Notes: a model not told the origin generated them from the sequence alone. Positions 26,236-36,397 are shown, counted from the first letter of the stretch. The stretch: DNA of 64,000 nucleotides from Tamilnaduibacter salinus (GCF_003096655.1 NZ_QEKQ01000002.1:372001-436000), one strand, 5' to 3'. Numbers and translations: made by a program.

Positions 26236-27587
26236 GGTTCCCTCCTCGGCAGCCTGGGTCCATAGCGCATTGGCATCGTCTCCTCCACATTCTCCGGCTC
26301 TTTGCTCTCCGAAACCTGCAGGTAGTGCACTTTACTGGCCACGGCGACCAGCAGAATCATCCAATAGAGGATTTCTGCCCGGAACTGATTAATGAATGAG
26401 GCCGTCACCAGGTAGCCAACCAGGGCGCATTCCAGTGCCAGCACCTTGAAGTAGCCAGAATAGTCCCTTGAATCAATCAGGTATTGTTTGGTTCTTCTGG
26501 AAAGGCGATAGAGGGAGAACAGCAACAGAACAAAAAACAGGAAGCCATGAACCCCGATCTCCGTCAGCGCCTGGAACCACATCGAGTGGACAGCACGGAA
26601 TCGGGTGCCACCCCGCTCTTCGTCAGAGAGATAAAAAGGAGCAAGCCTGTTGAATCCCTTAACACCAAGCCCTTTCGGGTCCTGCGCGATCATCTCAACG
26701 GATGCCCACCAGTAGGCCATCCGACCGGCACCGCTTTCCCGGCTCTCCAGATTCTCCAGCGTTCCCATGCGTTCCCAGAAGACGTCATCCGTAACGTAAT
26801 AACCGCCACTCAGCCCGGCAATCACCACGACGACGGCGATACCACGCTGCCCTTTCTGCCGGTGCCGAGAAAACATCATTGCCATCAGATACAGGCCAAC
26901 GCTGACCACGATTCCAAGAAACGCCCCGCGGCTATTGAACAGGACCAGGGCATTGGCCACCAACGCCCCAGCGACCATACAAATCACTTTCGTTGTCTTG
27001 TTGCCCATCCAGACCTGGTAGAGCAGGAGAACACCAGCTGGCACGATCGCCGCGGCGACCGGATTGACATCCCCTGTCTCCGGCAACTTAATGCCTTCCA
27101 GCCGATAACCGGCGTTACGTCCCATGGATGTGGCAAGGTAGCCAATGTAGGTCGCTCCGATAACATAGGCCCAGATCGATGCGTTCAGCGCTTTCTGACT
27201 GTCGAGCAGCTTGTAGGCCACCAGGATCACAACGGTCAGCTTAAGAAAAATAAAGGTGAACTTATCGTGCGCACTCGGAACCAACGCCCAGAGGTACGCC
27301 AGATAATAGGAAGCCAGGATCGCCACGAGCCATTTGAGCGATGGGTGCTGTAACCAGGGGCCCTTTTCCGTCAGGCTCCGGTAGCGAAACGCCAGTACCA
27401 GAATCATCAGAACAGCCGCGACAAAGGAGTAGCTCGATCCCGGAAGCTGACTCCCCCACCATCGGTCTACCGGGTTCAGGAAGTAGGTAATCTGGTAGAC
27501 CAGAAACGCGAAATGGCTGCTGTAAAAAAGCGCCGCGACGCTTCCGCCGACAAAGACGAGCAGGAACAGCAGGGCAACCTTAGACAT
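26232..27587 (-). CDS. O-antigen ligase/polymerase-like membrane protein (Wzy_C family, exosortase-associated type)
   Basis: 451 residues, about 12 membrane helices. A large periplasmic loop (about 275-330) and the NSRGAFLGIVVS segment are hallmarks of O-antigen ligase/Wzy-type proteins; length and position fit the 'putative O-glycosylation ligase, exosortase A-associated' group. It should polymerise the flipped unit or transfer glycan to protein, which matters here because PEP-CTERM proteins are thought to be glycosylated. ATG overlaps the preceding gene's 3' end by 8 bases. Confidence 0.8.
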   Translation of the reverse strand: MSKVALLFLLVFVGGSVAALFYSSHFAFLVYQITYFLNPVDRWWGSQLPGSSYSFVAAVLMILVLAFRYRSLTEKGPWLQHPSLKWLVAILASYYLAYLWALVPSAHDKFTFIFLKLTVVILVAYKLLDSQKALNASIWAYVIGATYIGYLATSMGRNAGYRLEGIKLPETGDVNPVAAAIVPAGVLLLYQVWMGNKTTKVICMVAGALVANALVLFNSRGAFLGIVVSVGLYLMAMMFSRHRQKGQRGIAVVVVIAGLSGGYYVTDDVFWERMGTLENLESRESGAGRMAYWWASVEMIAQDPKGLGVKGFNRLAPFYLSDEERGGTRFRAVHSMWFQALTEIGVHGFLFFVLLLFSLYRLSRRTKQYLIDSRDYSGYFKVLALECALVGYLVTASFINQFRAEILYWMILLVAVASKVHYLQVSESKEPENVEETMPMRYGPRLPRREP

Positions 27588-28842
27588 ACCCCAGCCCCAA
27601 CCCGACTATCATCACGCCAACCACGAGCCACCACCAGCCACTGACCGCCGTCGATTGATCTGACGCACCACCGGTTGGCGAGCCATTGGGACGCGCGCTG
27701 TTCCAGGTGACCTGAGTCTCTCCCCGAAGGGCTTTCAGAGTGCCTTTCACGGCGTACAGGTTCACCATCACGAAGTAATACGGCAGTGAGAGCCAGGGCG
27801 GTAGTGTGTGTTTTTCCGGCGTCCGTTGCCCCTGCAGGGCCAGAAGAATCATCACCAGACTGCCGGCGGTGACAAGCTGGAAGAAGCCCATCCCGGTGGC
27901 CGCCAGCACGGTACTACCCGCGACTCCCACAGCCATGAACAGCGGTATCAGCCACCGAAGCAGTTTATGGGAGATCACCTCAAAGGCGAACACACCACTA
28001 CGTGCCGGATTCATCACGGATTTGACCCGCATCAGTCCCCGGATGCTGCGGTTGACGATGCGTTCCTTCCGGGCGATTTCCCGGTCATAGCTGCCGGCGG
28101 TTTCTTCAAAGCAGCGCGCGGCGGGCTCAAAAATACCGCGATAGCCCTTGGCAATGATCTGGAGCGGATTGACGAAGTCATTGATGTCGCGCTGCTGCAA
28201 CGGTTCCCAAAGCGTTCGACGGATCGCATAGATGGCGCCATCGCCCCCCACGACGGAATGCAACCGGGACTCCATGGATTTGATCGCCAGCTCATACCGC
28301 CAGTACAGATTCTCGTTGTGAGCGCTGCCACCGGCCTCGCTGTCCGTGTACAGCGCGGCCCCCACGACGTACCCCACCTGCCCATCACTGAAATGAGTGA
28401 CCAGACGGCGAATGGCCTGGGGCTCGTACAGGGCGTTGGCATCGCTGAAGACCACGATGTCCGAATCGATGGTTTCCAGCGCCCGGTTCAGACCCATGGT
28501 CTTGCCCAGACGGCCTTCCTGCCTCACCAGCCGGACACCGCGGCCGGCAAAGGAATGGACAATGTCGTCCGTTCCGTCGTCCGAACCGTCGGAGACGACC
28601 ACCACACCAAACCGGTCCGCCGGGTAATCGGTCTTCAGGGCGTTGTCGAGCTTGGCGGCGATGACGGCCGCTTCGTTGAAGCAGGACACAACCAGTGTGA
28701 CGGAGGGCGGCGGTTCGTCCAGTTCCGGAGCGGCCGGCGGACGTTGTCGGGTCAGCAGCCACAGCAACAGCGGATACCCGGCATACACATACACGGGCAT
28801 CGCCATGCACACCAGCGTGACAACAACCAGCATTTCGATCAT
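27580..28842 (-). CDS. Membrane glycosyltransferase family 2
   Basis: About 420 residues from ATG 28842, which overlaps the upstream stop as ATGA (a longer reading from 28908 would run inside the FemAB-like gene). Order: one N-terminal helix, GT-A domain with VTLVVSCFNEAAVI, VVSDGSDDGTDDI, FSDANALY and GGDGAIYAIRR, then three or four C-terminal membrane helices, as in processive or lipid-linked GT2 enzymes (cellulose/hyaluronan-synthase-like layout). Confidence 0.85.
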   Translation of the reverse strand: MIEMLVVVTLVCMAMPVYVYAGYPLLLWLLTRQRPPAAPELDEPPPSVTLVVSCFNEAAVIAAKLDNALKTDYPADRFGVVVVSDGSDDGTDDIVHSFAGRGVRLVRQEGRLGKTMGLNRALETIDSDIVVFSDANALYEPQAIRRLVTHFSDGQVGYVVGAALYTDSEAGGSAHNENLYWRYELAIKSMESRLHSVVGGDGAIYAIRRTLWEPLQQRDINDFVNPLQIIAKGYRGIFEPAARCFEETAGSYDREIARKERIVNRSIRGLMRVKSVMNPARSGVFAFEVISHKLLRWLIPLFMAVGVAGSTVLAATGMGFFQLVTAGSLVMILLALQGQRTPEKHTLPPWLSLPYYFVMVNLYAVKGTLKALRGETQVTWNSARPNGSPTGGASDQSTAVSGWWWLVVGVMIVGLGLGYV

Positions 28843-29960
28843 AGCGTGATGTACTTCCGTATACGGGGACCCAGCCATCGGGTGACCGACAACGGCAGTT
28901 GCCGCCAACCTCGCTCGACCAGCTCACGCACCCATCGTGCGATCGGCGACGGCGCAGCCGGGTGTTCGTTCTCATTGAGACCATCAAGGGTCCACTGTTG
29001 CCAGTCCAGTTGGAACGGCGCCGCGCCCCACTGCTTTTTGAAGCGGTAGGTGCCCTCACCCAGGGTCGAACGGCCAAAATCAAACCATTCGGCGCCGTCA
29101 TCGCAGACATGACTCAGCAACCGCCAGTAAAGCAGCATATTCGGGGCGAGACGATTGTATTCCGGCAACGTCGACGCCCAGGGAATACAGGCAGACCGAG
29201 CGTTCATGAGCACAATGCCGCCGCCAACCACCTGATCCCCATAGTACACCAGGCCGATGCGGAAGCGATCGCCGTACGCGGCAAGCAGCTCACGAAACCA
29301 GTCAATACCATGCACCGGTGACCCGAGGCGTCGCATATTCTCGGCGAACATGGGATAGAATGCATCCAATGCCGACACATCCGTGCGGACTTCCCCCGTC
29401 AGGCCGTTCTTCTCGGCTTTGCGAATCTGGCTTCTCAGTTTCGCCTTGAACTGGCCAAGGAGCGTGTCACTGTCCCCGGGCAGGGCCCGCTGCATGCTTA
29501 CTTTGATGGGAGCCGTTTCCCCGTCACCGGGGATCGCCGCCCCCCGGTGACGCAGTTCGAAACCGTTCAGCCCACAATCCGCTGCCAACCCCCGGGCCGC
29601 CTCAATCAGAGCATGATGCACCACTTCGTCCCCCGCAAGGGTGCCGCCGACATCACAGAATGGCAGCGAAACAAGGACGCCCCGCCCCACCGGACGGCGA
29701 ATGTAGGTCAATGGCAAAACACCACACAGGGTGCTGCCCCGATACGCCATGACCGCATAGCACTGATGTCCATAGGCTCGCTCTACCCCTAAGATCCAGG
29801 CACTGAGGTGGTAAGGCGTCGCCGCCTCATGCTCGGACACAAACGCGTCCCAGGCGTCGCGATTCAGTGTCTGGGGCGATTCCACACGGATATCGATGCC
29901 GACAGTAGTCGGTACCGTTTCGGGAGTGAGCTGGCCGTTGTCCATCGAGGGGCTGCTCAT
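28839..29960 (-). CDS. FemAB family XrtA/PEP-CTERM system-associated protein
   Basis: 373 residues with the double-GNAT fold of FemAB-like enzymes: N-terminal half with PYHLSAWILGVERAYGH and CGVLPLTYIRRPV, then a C-terminal half with KLRSQIRKAEKNGL, YGDQVVGGGIVLMN and FDFGRSTLGEGTYRFKKQWGA. This subgroup is a marker of exosortase A loci. FemAB proteins use aminoacyl-tRNA to add amino acids to sugars or peptidoglycan precursors, so it may aminoacylate an EPS sugar. ATGA overlaps on both sides. Reaction inferred from family only. Confidence 0.86.
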   Translation of the reverse strand: MSSPSMDNGQLTPETVPTTVGIDIRVESPQTLNRDAWDAFVSEHEAATPYHLSAWILGVERAYGHQCYAVMAYRGSTLCGVLPLTYIRRPVGRGVLVSLPFCDVGGTLAGDEVVHHALIEAARGLAADCGLNGFELRHRGAAIPGDGETAPIKVSMQRALPGDSDTLLGQFKAKLRSQIRKAEKNGLTGEVRTDVSALDAFYPMFAENMRRLGSPVHGIDWFRELLAAYGDRFRIGLVYYGDQVVGGGIVLMNARSACIPWASTLPEYNRLAPNMLLYWRLLSHVCDDGAEWFDFGRSTLGEGTYRFKKQWGAAPFQLDWQQWTLDGLNENEHPAAPSPIARWVRELVERGWRQLPLSVTRWLGPRIRKYITL

Positions 29961-31084
29961 GACTGCTGCCCCGCCCCGAATTCGTGTCGGATCCGGTGGC
30001 GCGCGCGGCGGGCGACGTCCTCAAGCCGCAGCTTGAAACGGTCGCGCTGCAGGGCGACCTGGACCAACCGGCAGTGAAGCTGGCCGAGATTGGACTTGTA
30101 ACGCTCTTCTCCGCCCATGAAGTCGTAGTACTGAAACCCGTGATGCCGGTAATCCTCAATACACAGGGCGTGACCGACAAGCCCCGGCTTCAGACGGTTA
30201 TCCGTCTCGACATGCATGCCCCCCAGGTAGAAGTACACCGTCTTCTCGTGTAGCAGATTATAGAAGGAGGCAATGACCTGTTCGCCAACTTTAACGGCAA
30301 TGACGTCCACGCCCCCGTTTGCCCACTGGTTGCTGATCAGCGTCCGGTGGAAGCGAACAAAGTCCGGGTTGGCAAAACCGCTTTCGTCCGGCCCACTGCC
30401 CCAGCGCCGCAGGTGCCATGGTCCGATTTCGTCGAACATCGCCAGAGCCTGGTCCACCGAATCGGGGCGTACCAGCCGCACCTCGCCCCGCTCCTCATAA
30501 AGTCGCCGGGCCCTTCGTATCTGGTGACGGGTATTGCGCGATAACAAATCCAGGTAGCCAATTCCGGAACGTCGCAGGGCATTGAGGTCCACACCGTAAC
30601 AGGGCGCCTCCCAACGAATATGGGGATGGAGCCCCGTGACGGTCGCATAGTGATCCGCTTCCTGCTGCTCAATGGCGCCCAGGATGAATTCATCCCAGTC
30701 CCGCCACTCCCGGCAGATGTACGCGAGACAGGCTTCGGACACGGCGTCCTGGTAGCCGTATTCCGCCAGAAAGCCATTGTATTCGATCCAGATCTGGTCC
30801 AGGAAACGATCGCCCATCTGATGCAAGCGCAGGCACCGCGAGTGCAACACGCCATGCCGGCGCTCGGTGGTCTCGACCACAATGCCGAGCCCGACGACAC
30901 GCCCCTGCTCCTTAACACGGAGTAGCATGGCGTTGGGCCGGTAGACGGCAAGCCATTCACCGATCCACTGCCAGGACAGAAACACCGTCGGCCGGGAGCG
31001 GCTCTCCAGGTCCTGCCATTCGGCGGCCAGTGTGAGTGCCTCAGGCACTGGCTCACCGCTCACTGTCAGGGCGTTCCGTGACAT
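29957..31084 (-). CDS. GNAT/CelD-like N-acyltransferase family protein
   Basis: About 375 residues. Begins with the SWQWIGEWL ... LLRVKEQGRVVGLGIVVE pattern of CelD/BcsL-type acetyltransferase domains; the second half holds HQIRRARRLYEERGEV and VIASFYNLLHEKTVYFYLGGM, a FemAB/BioF2-like layout. ATG 31084 is chosen because GGAG sits a few bases before it; ATG 31096 and TTG 31099 lack a site. Adjacent to the FemAB-like gene with ATGA overlap, so the two may acylate the same sugar. Acyl donor unknown. Confidence 0.78.
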   Translation of the reverse strand: MSRNALTVSGEPVPEALTLAAEWQDLESRSRPTVFLSWQWIGEWLAVYRPNAMLLRVKEQGRVVGLGIVVETTERRHGVLHSRCLRLHQMGDRFLDQIWIEYNGFLAEYGYQDAVSEACLAYICREWRDWDEFILGAIEQQEADHYATVTGLHPHIRWEAPCYGVDLNALRRSGIGYLDLLSRNTRHQIRRARRLYEERGEVRLVRPDSVDQALAMFDEIGPWHLRRWGSGPDESGFANPDFVRFHRTLISNQWANGGVDVIAVKVGEQVIASFYNLLHEKTVYFYLGGMHVETDNRLKPGLVGHALCIEDYRHHGFQYYDFMGGEERYKSNLGQLHCRLVQVALQRDRFKLRLEDVARRARHRIRHEFGAGQQS

Positions 31085-31104
31085 CCCGTACTCCATCAAC
31101 GAGG

Positions 31105-32931
31105 TCAGTGAGCAGGGTTCGGCTGCTTGACGAGGAAGGGCCCAATGGCCAGGTAATCGAGGGCCCCCTGAACAAACGCACGCACGGCATCTTCCGGCGA
31201 ATTGACGATGGGCTCCTCGTGCATGTTGAAACTGGTGTTGATCAGGCTGGGGACGCCACTGATCTTCTCGTATTCCTTCACGATGTCGTAATACCCCGGG
31301 TTGACCTCTCGCCGGATCAGCTGTGGGCGGGCGGTACCATCAATGTGCACCGCGGCGGGACAGTGCTCCTTCATGAACTCTGTGCAGTCGAACGTAATGG
31401 TCATGAATTCGGCGGCGTGCTCCGCCCCCTGAATGTTGTGGTAGCACGTTTCCCGGGCCTCGTAGAGCGTTACCGGGGCAAAGGGCATGAATTCCGTCCG
31501 CCCCAGGCGGCTGTTCAGCCATTGGTTCACCTCGGGCTCGCTGGCGTGGTACAGGATTGAGCGGTTGCCCAGCGCGCGGGGACCGTACTCCATGCGTCCA
31601 TCGAACCGGGCCACCACTTCCCCGCTGTGGATCAGAGCAGCCACCTCGGCGGCGAGGTTGTCCGGGCGACGGTACTCGAGCCCCTCTGCCTTCAGGGCGT
31701 TCTCCATACGCGACTCGCTGTAGTCGGGCCCCATGTAGGCACTCTGGATGCTCTCGCGAATACCGCCCGGCCAGGCGTGGTAAAGCGCGGCACCACTGGC
31801 ACAGCCGCCATCGCCCATATTGGGGTAGACAAAGATATGATTCACGCCTTCGATTTCAAACAGCCGTTGATTGAGTTTGACGTTGGCGACGACACCGCCG
31901 GACAGCACCAGCGTATCGAGCCCGGTCTTCTCAACCCAGTACCGGACGTAGTCCGTGGCCACCTTTTCCAGCGCGTATTGGTAGGCGGCCGCGACATCAA
32001 TCTTGGGGAACTTCGACGCCAGATAGCGCGAGAAATACACGTTGTTGGCCTCATAGACCCGGAAGTCGCCCGGCTCCTGCTGAATACGGGACAGCAGGAT
32101 GTTGCCGAGAATGGACGGATCGCCGTACGACGCCAGACCCACGATTTTTCCCTCATGCCGACTGGGCTTGAACCCCAGGCTGGACGTCACGTGCTCGTAC
32201 AGTGTGCCCAGTGAGTTGGGATAGGGAATGCTGTGTCGCCGGTGGATCTTCCCGTTCCGGGCCTCGCTGACCGAGCCAGCCAATCCCGAGCCGTAGCCAT
32301 CCAGAGTGACGCAAAGCGCGTTCTCAAATCCACTGCACAGGTAACTATTGGCGGCATGAGACAGATGGTGTTCCATTCGCTTCACCGGGCCCGTCCAGCC
32401 CATTTCTGTCAGCCCCTGCTCCAGCTCTTCCTCGTAATGCCGGAAAGAGGCTGTCGCGCCTTCCGCCCACCGTTTTGACCCTTTTAGGGCAGCGCTGTTG
32501 GACGTCAGTCGCTGAGCACCCGCCATGTTGTAAAACGAGTTGTAAGCGAAGTTCTTCTCCATGATGACATTGGGGTGCGAAAGGCCATGAATCCGCTCAT
32601 TCCGGTCAGGGACCCGCGTCTGCGCTTCCCGGATCTGTTCACTGAGATCCGCCGGCTGGAACGACTTGATAAAGGCCTTCTCATCCTCAAGGTTCTGGGT
32701 GTAAAGCTTGCGTTCGTTTTCCCAGGTCAGGAACGGATAGCAGACGGTGTCGAAATCGCTCATCGACAGCCCGGTGTAGTCGAGCGCCTTTTCCAGCGCC
32801 TGCCGGGGGAAACCGTCCTGTTGCTTGTTACGCGTGAAGCGCTCCTCGCCGGCCGCGTAGAGGATCTCGCCATCCTCAACAATGGAGACCGTTGCGTCCT
32901 TGTCCAGTGGCGATATGCCAAGCACCTTCAT
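31105..32931 (-). CDS. Carbamoyltransferase (NodU/CmcH family)
   Basis: 608 residues. N-terminal Kae1/HypF-like ATPase domain with VLGISPLDKDATVSIV, HHLSHAANSYLCSGF and VTLDGYGSG, then LVLSGGVVANVKLNQRL; C-terminal domain with RMEYGPRALGNRSIL and the conserved LINTSFNMHEEPIV. These enzymes use carbamoyl phosphate and ATP to put a carbamoyl group on a sugar hydroxyl, so the EPS is probably carbamoylated. The start overlaps the upstream stop as ATGA. Confidence 0.92.
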   Translation of the reverse strand: MKVLGISPLDKDATVSIVEDGEILYAAGEERFTRNKQQDGFPRQALEKALDYTGLSMSDFDTVCYPFLTWENERKLYTQNLEDEKAFIKSFQPADLSEQIREAQTRVPDRNERIHGLSHPNVIMEKNFAYNSFYNMAGAQRLTSNSAALKGSKRWAEGATASFRHYEEELEQGLTEMGWTGPVKRMEHHLSHAANSYLCSGFENALCVTLDGYGSGLAGSVSEARNGKIHRRHSIPYPNSLGTLYEHVTSSLGFKPSRHEGKIVGLASYGDPSILGNILLSRIQQEPGDFRVYEANNVYFSRYLASKFPKIDVAAAYQYALEKVATDYVRYWVEKTGLDTLVLSGGVVANVKLNQRLFEIEGVNHIFVYPNMGDGGCASGAALYHAWPGGIRESIQSAYMGPDYSESRMENALKAEGLEYRRPDNLAAEVAALIHSGEVVARFDGRMEYGPRALGNRSILYHASEPEVNQWLNSRLGRTEFMPFAPVTLYEARETCYHNIQGAEHAAEFMTITFDCTEFMKEHCPAAVHIDGTARPQLIRREVNPGYYDIVKEYEKISGVPSLINTSFNMHEEPIVNSPEDAVRAFVQGALDYLAIGPFLVKQPNPAH

Positions 32932-33920
32932 GTTATCGACTCCAGATGGGTTCGTAGCCGGGAAGGCGTGGTCGCCTCGCCGCCCAGCTCGTTAAAGAAA
33001 AAATCAAAGTAGCGCCGGAAAGAGGCCAGGAACCGGTCCAGATCCTGCTCCGTCTGGACGTAATCGGTGTACCCCGGGACCACACTGGGGCTGTGGAAAC
33101 TCCAGGTGAACGTTCGAACGCCCTCCGCCATCAGAAAACGGGTCAGCCGGATGTGTTCGTCGGACGAAAAACCCTCGGGTGAGAGCATCAGACGATCAAC
33201 CGCGCCAAGCCTGGCGAGAATTCCTGGCGCCCGGAATCGCCTCAGCCGGGTCGCCAGGTCGAACAGGGGCACGGCAAACCGATGGGCCCAGCCGGTAAAG
33301 GCTCCGGTCACCGGCAATTCAAGCAGTTCCCGGGCCGTTCCGAACCAGAACGGCCGTGCATCATAACGCCGATAGTCCGGGCCGCCATCGCCGCGAGAAT
33401 CCAGCGGCGGGCAGACGGACAGGTCAGTGCGAAAGCCCAGCTCCTGAAGGATCTCCGTGGTGTTCGGACCAAACCCATACCGCCCGGCCTTGTAGATGGT
33501 GGGGGGCGCTCCGAAGGCATCCTGGATCGTGTCCCGCAGATGCCGCAGTTTTTCATGCTCGAGCGCTCGAGGCAGATTGCCCGGATAGGTATTTGGCTTG
33601 GTCAGCGCCTCTTCCACGGGCGGATTGACCCAGGGGTGGAGATGGGCCCCAATCTCACAGCGCCCTTCCGCGTAGATGGACCGGAGCGCATCAATGGAAA
33701 GGCTCTGACTGGCAATCGGATAGTCAATCACATAGCACGGCTGGATGCCATAATCGTCAAAGATTGACTGGACCCGTTCAATATGGGCCATTGCCGAAAC
33801 CTGAGTCGCCTCCGGATCGGGCTCGCCGTGCCAATCGAACTCTTCTTCGGTGTCCACGACCACCATGAGCCTGGGCGTCATGTCCGCCGAAGGCTGAATG
33901 TATCGTCGGTTTTGAAACAT
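32928..33920 (-). CDS. Polysaccharide deacetylase family protein
   Basis: About 330 residues. The NodB-like fold is indicated by LMVVVDTEEEFDW, GAHLHPWVNPP (the metal-binding His pair) and KAGRYGFGP; the third part is more divergent than in canonical deacetylases. It should remove N-acetyl groups from amino sugars of the EPS or belong to the DUF-like WalW group. ATG 33920 follows AAGGAAT at good spacing; ATGs at 33938 and 33959 are in frame upstream. Directly downstream of xrtA. Confidence 0.8.
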   Translation of the reverse strand: MFQNRRYIQPSADMTPRLMVVVDTEEEFDWHGEPDPEATQVSAMAHIERVQSIFDDYGIQPCYVIDYPIASQSLSIDALRSIYAEGRCEIGAHLHPWVNPPVEEALTKPNTYPGNLPRALEHEKLRHLRDTIQDAFGAPPTIYKAGRYGFGPNTTEILQELGFRTDLSVCPPLDSRGDGGPDYRRYDARPFWFGTARELLELPVTGAFTGWAHRFAVPLFDLATRLRRFRAPGILARLGAVDRLMLSPEGFSSDEHIRLTRFLMAEGVRTFTWSFHSPSVVPGYTDYVQTEQDLDRFLASFRRYFDFFFNELGGEATTPSRLRTHLESIT

Positions 33921-33983
33921 GTGCCATTCCTTGCCCATTCCAGACCTGTGCTTCCTCATCAGGTCACCATAACCTTATCGACG

Positions 33984-35546
33984 TCAGCGGTACTGACGGT
34001 TGAGATAGTCCTCAACCCGCTCCCGGTATTGACTGGTGATATCTGCCAACGTGTCACGAACCGCACAGTCCGGACACGTCATCCCCAGAATCATCAACGA
34101 TGCGTCCCGCCTGCCCTGGAAGAGCGCTGTCAGTTGTGCGACCTTGGCACCGAACTCCGTCGCTTCCCAGTGCCCGCCCACGAAATATCCGTATGAGAGA
34201 TGGAGCCGTTTACCGGTCCCGTTGTCACGCAGGGTAACGCCGGAGAACGGTGCTCCCCCACTATTCAGCCGAAAGCGCTCGACGGGCGTAAACTGTTCCA
34301 CATCGTACAGACGGTTGGACCATTGGATCACCTCAGCGCCCTGCCTCTGATGGTCATAGCTGTAGAGCCCCGCCAGTAACCGGGTCCGATCCGACGCGGA
34401 GCTGTCCGCTCCTCGGAGGCGCGCCAGGGTCAGCAGCGATCGTGCGTCGGGATTGGACATGACCGGGCGCCACCCCATCAGGTTGGATTGATAGAGAGGT
34501 ACCCATCCCTCCTGTTTCAGGAGCCCCTTGTCGTGAGTCCGTGCCGTCATCGCCTGCGCCGATTGCCAGGGCTCACCAGTGACCAGTTCCGCTGCCACGA
34601 CCAGTGCAACTGTCACGACCCAGCCCCCCCAGAGCCGCGCCGGCGCGGCTCGATAAGCCATCGCCCGGTGCGGCGCCCCGTGAGTGCCGTCGTTCTGCTC
34701 GAGCCAACGCACCACGAGAAACACCGGAACCAGCGCCACTGCAAATACCACCCAGCCAAACGTGGCGTGGTTTCTGACGAGCGGGGACGCCATCTCAGAC
34801 TCATGCCCCACGTATATGATCACCGACACGCGGACCCAGTTGGCCAGCAGTGACATCAGTAGGGCCATGACCACGATCAGCGCCCGTCTTGGCCACCGCA
34901 GCCCCAGAACTTCCCCATACAGGAAAGCGATGGTCAGACCCACCAGGAAGTAGTTGAGCCCGGAACAACCGCGGGCCACTTCGAAGGCCCCGATCCCGGG
35001 CAGGGTCACGAACAACCCCTCGACGACCGCATGTATATCAATGGCGGACAGGGCGAATTCGGTGACCGCCGTCGTCAGAAACTGCAGCGGAAGCCGAAGC
35101 GCCTCCCAGACCGGGAAGGCAAAGAACAGGACACCAACCGGCACCAGAAACCAGCGCGCCTGACGCCAGCCCCAGAATAAGGCCAGGGACAGCCAGAGGA
35201 GCGGAACGACCATCAGCTGCTGAAAGGCCTGTACCACCAGCAGGTCGCCGCCAACGTAGATCAACAACCCCGCGGCAAACGGGCCCAACCATCCGGGGTA
35301 AAAGTCCGATTGCGGCCTAATTCGTCGATACTGGCGTGCGCACAGGGCCACCGACACCGCCAGCAATAGCAAGCCCTGGGAGTAGGCCTGCTCGAAGACG
35401 AGCCAGCGCCCAACCACGTTTTCCACCGTCGACCAGGCCAGGCACAGGACAGTCGCCATGACCAGGAACGGTGCCATCGCGCCGGCCACACTGATCATGG
35501 GCGATTCGCCTGAATCACTCACACCGGTTGCCTCTTGAGGATTCAT
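33984..35546 (-). CDS. xrtA: Exosortase A fused to EpsI-type C-terminal domain
   Basis: 520 residues. The membrane part (about 20-290, eight or nine helices) carries the exosortase triad: Cys194 in EVARGCSGLNYF, Arg239 in ANWVRVSVI and His260 in RNHATFGWVVF. The tail (about 300-520) is an EpsI-like periplasmic domain (the GLYSYDHQRQG and RLHLSYGYFVGG region), a usual fusion in XrtA. The enzyme is thought to recognise PEP-CTERM tails in the inner membrane, cut them and couple the protein to the cell surface/EPS route. Its substrate gene is at 42806. ATGA overlap with the upstream deacetylase. Confidence 0.95.
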   Translation of the reverse strand: MNPQEATGVSDSGESPMISVAGAMAPFLVMATVLCLAWSTVENVVGRWLVFEQAYSQGLLLLAVSVALCARQYRRIRPQSDFYPGWLGPFAAGLLIYVGGDLLVVQAFQQLMVVPLLWLSLALFWGWRQARWFLVPVGVLFFAFPVWEALRLPLQFLTTAVTEFALSAIDIHAVVEGLFVTLPGIGAFEVARGCSGLNYFLVGLTIAFLYGEVLGLRWPRRALIVVMALLMSLLANWVRVSVIIYVGHESEMASPLVRNHATFGWVVFAVALVPVFLVVRWLEQNDGTHGAPHRAMAYRAAPARLWGGWVVTVALVVAAELVTGEPWQSAQAMTARTHDKGLLKQEGWVPLYQSNLMGWRPVMSNPDARSLLTLARLRGADSSASDRTRLLAGLYSYDHQRQGAEVIQWSNRLYDVEQFTPVERFRLNSGGAPFSGVTLRDNGTGKRLHLSYGYFVGGHWEATEFGAKVAQLTALFQGRRDASLMILGMTCPDCAVRDTLADITSQYRERVEDYLNRQYR

Positions 35547-36397
35547 GTCGTCAGGAGCTGCTTTTCATTCAGGACGTCCTCCACCGCTGTAAACCGGAAC
35601 CGTTTTATGAGCCGACGCAGCCGGTATTCGCATTTGTCGAGATTGTTGTAGTGACGGAATCGCGACAACGCACTCACATCAAAGCGGGGCTGACCCGGGT
35701 CGATTTCCCAGGGGTGGAGATAGAAGATAAACGGCTCGCCTTCCCGATTGACCCGGCCAAGGCCCCACTGGGAGAACCAGTACGGGAACAGGCGAAAGTA
35801 CCCACCTCCGGCGATTGGCAGTGTCACGCCGGGCAGCTTGAGGGTCGTCAGGGGGAATTCCACCAGCGAATACCCTTTGTCCGTCTCCAGGCGGTGCGGC
35901 CAGCGTGGGGTTCCCGGCATGCCGTACCGATCATGACGAACCGGGAAAATCGAGGAGTCCCAGACAAACCCCTCCTCGGCCAGGATATCAAGCGCCCAGC
36001 GGGACTCGTTGGTAATGGAGTAACTCGCCGCCCGGTACCCGGTCACCGGCGCCCCGGTAATCTCTTCCAGCAACCCCTTGGACCGTCTCGTTTCCTCGCG
36101 AAAGGTGTCTGGCGTCTGGTTGTAGACAAGCTGATGGCTGTAGCCATGACTGGCAATTTCATGACCGGCGCGATGAATGCGCCGGACAAGGTCCGGTGAT
36201 TTGTCCGCGACCCACCCAAGTGTAAAGAAGGTACCGCGCGTATTGTGTTCGTCCAGCAGGGACAGCAGATGGTCGGTGTTGCGTTCGACACGGTATTCCA
36301 TCGACGACCAGTCATCACGGGAAATGGCTTCGGCCAACGCGGCCACCTGGAAGTAGTCCTCCACGTCGATGGTCAGGGCATTCGTGATTGTTTCCAT
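35543..36397 (-). CDS. XrtA system polysaccharide deacetylase
   Basis: 284 residues, the size and sequence of the PEP-CTERM locus subfamily of polysaccharide deacetylases: TIDVEDYFQVAAL at 9-21 (Asp-Asp-type catalytic start with the subgroup's DVEDYFQV signature), GTFFTLGWVA, EIASHGYSHQ (metal-binding His pair) and GYRAASYSI. Expected to de-N-acetylate an amino sugar of the lipid-linked or periplasmic EPS. Precedes xrtA with a 4-base overlap. Confidence 0.92.
   Translation of the reverse strand: METITNALTIDVEDYFQVAALAEAISRDDWSSMEYRVERNTDHLLSLLDEHNTRGTFFTLGWVADKSPDLVRRIHRAGHEIASHGYSHQLVYNQTPDTFREETRRSKGLLEEITGAPVTGYRAASYSITNESRWALDILAEEGFVWDSSIFPVRHDRYGMPGTPRWPHRLETDKGYSLVEFPLTTLKLPGVTLPIAGGGYFRLFPYWFSQWGLGRVNREGEPFIFYLHPWEIDPGQPRFDVSALSRFRHYNNLDKCEYRLRRLIKRFRFTAVEDVLNEKQLLTT

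Noticed and set aside
27808-29049. 413-codon open frame on the plus strand
   Set aside because: Complement of the GT2 and FemAB-like genes, which have clear motifs; His/Gln/Asp-rich sequence is typical of a shadow frame.
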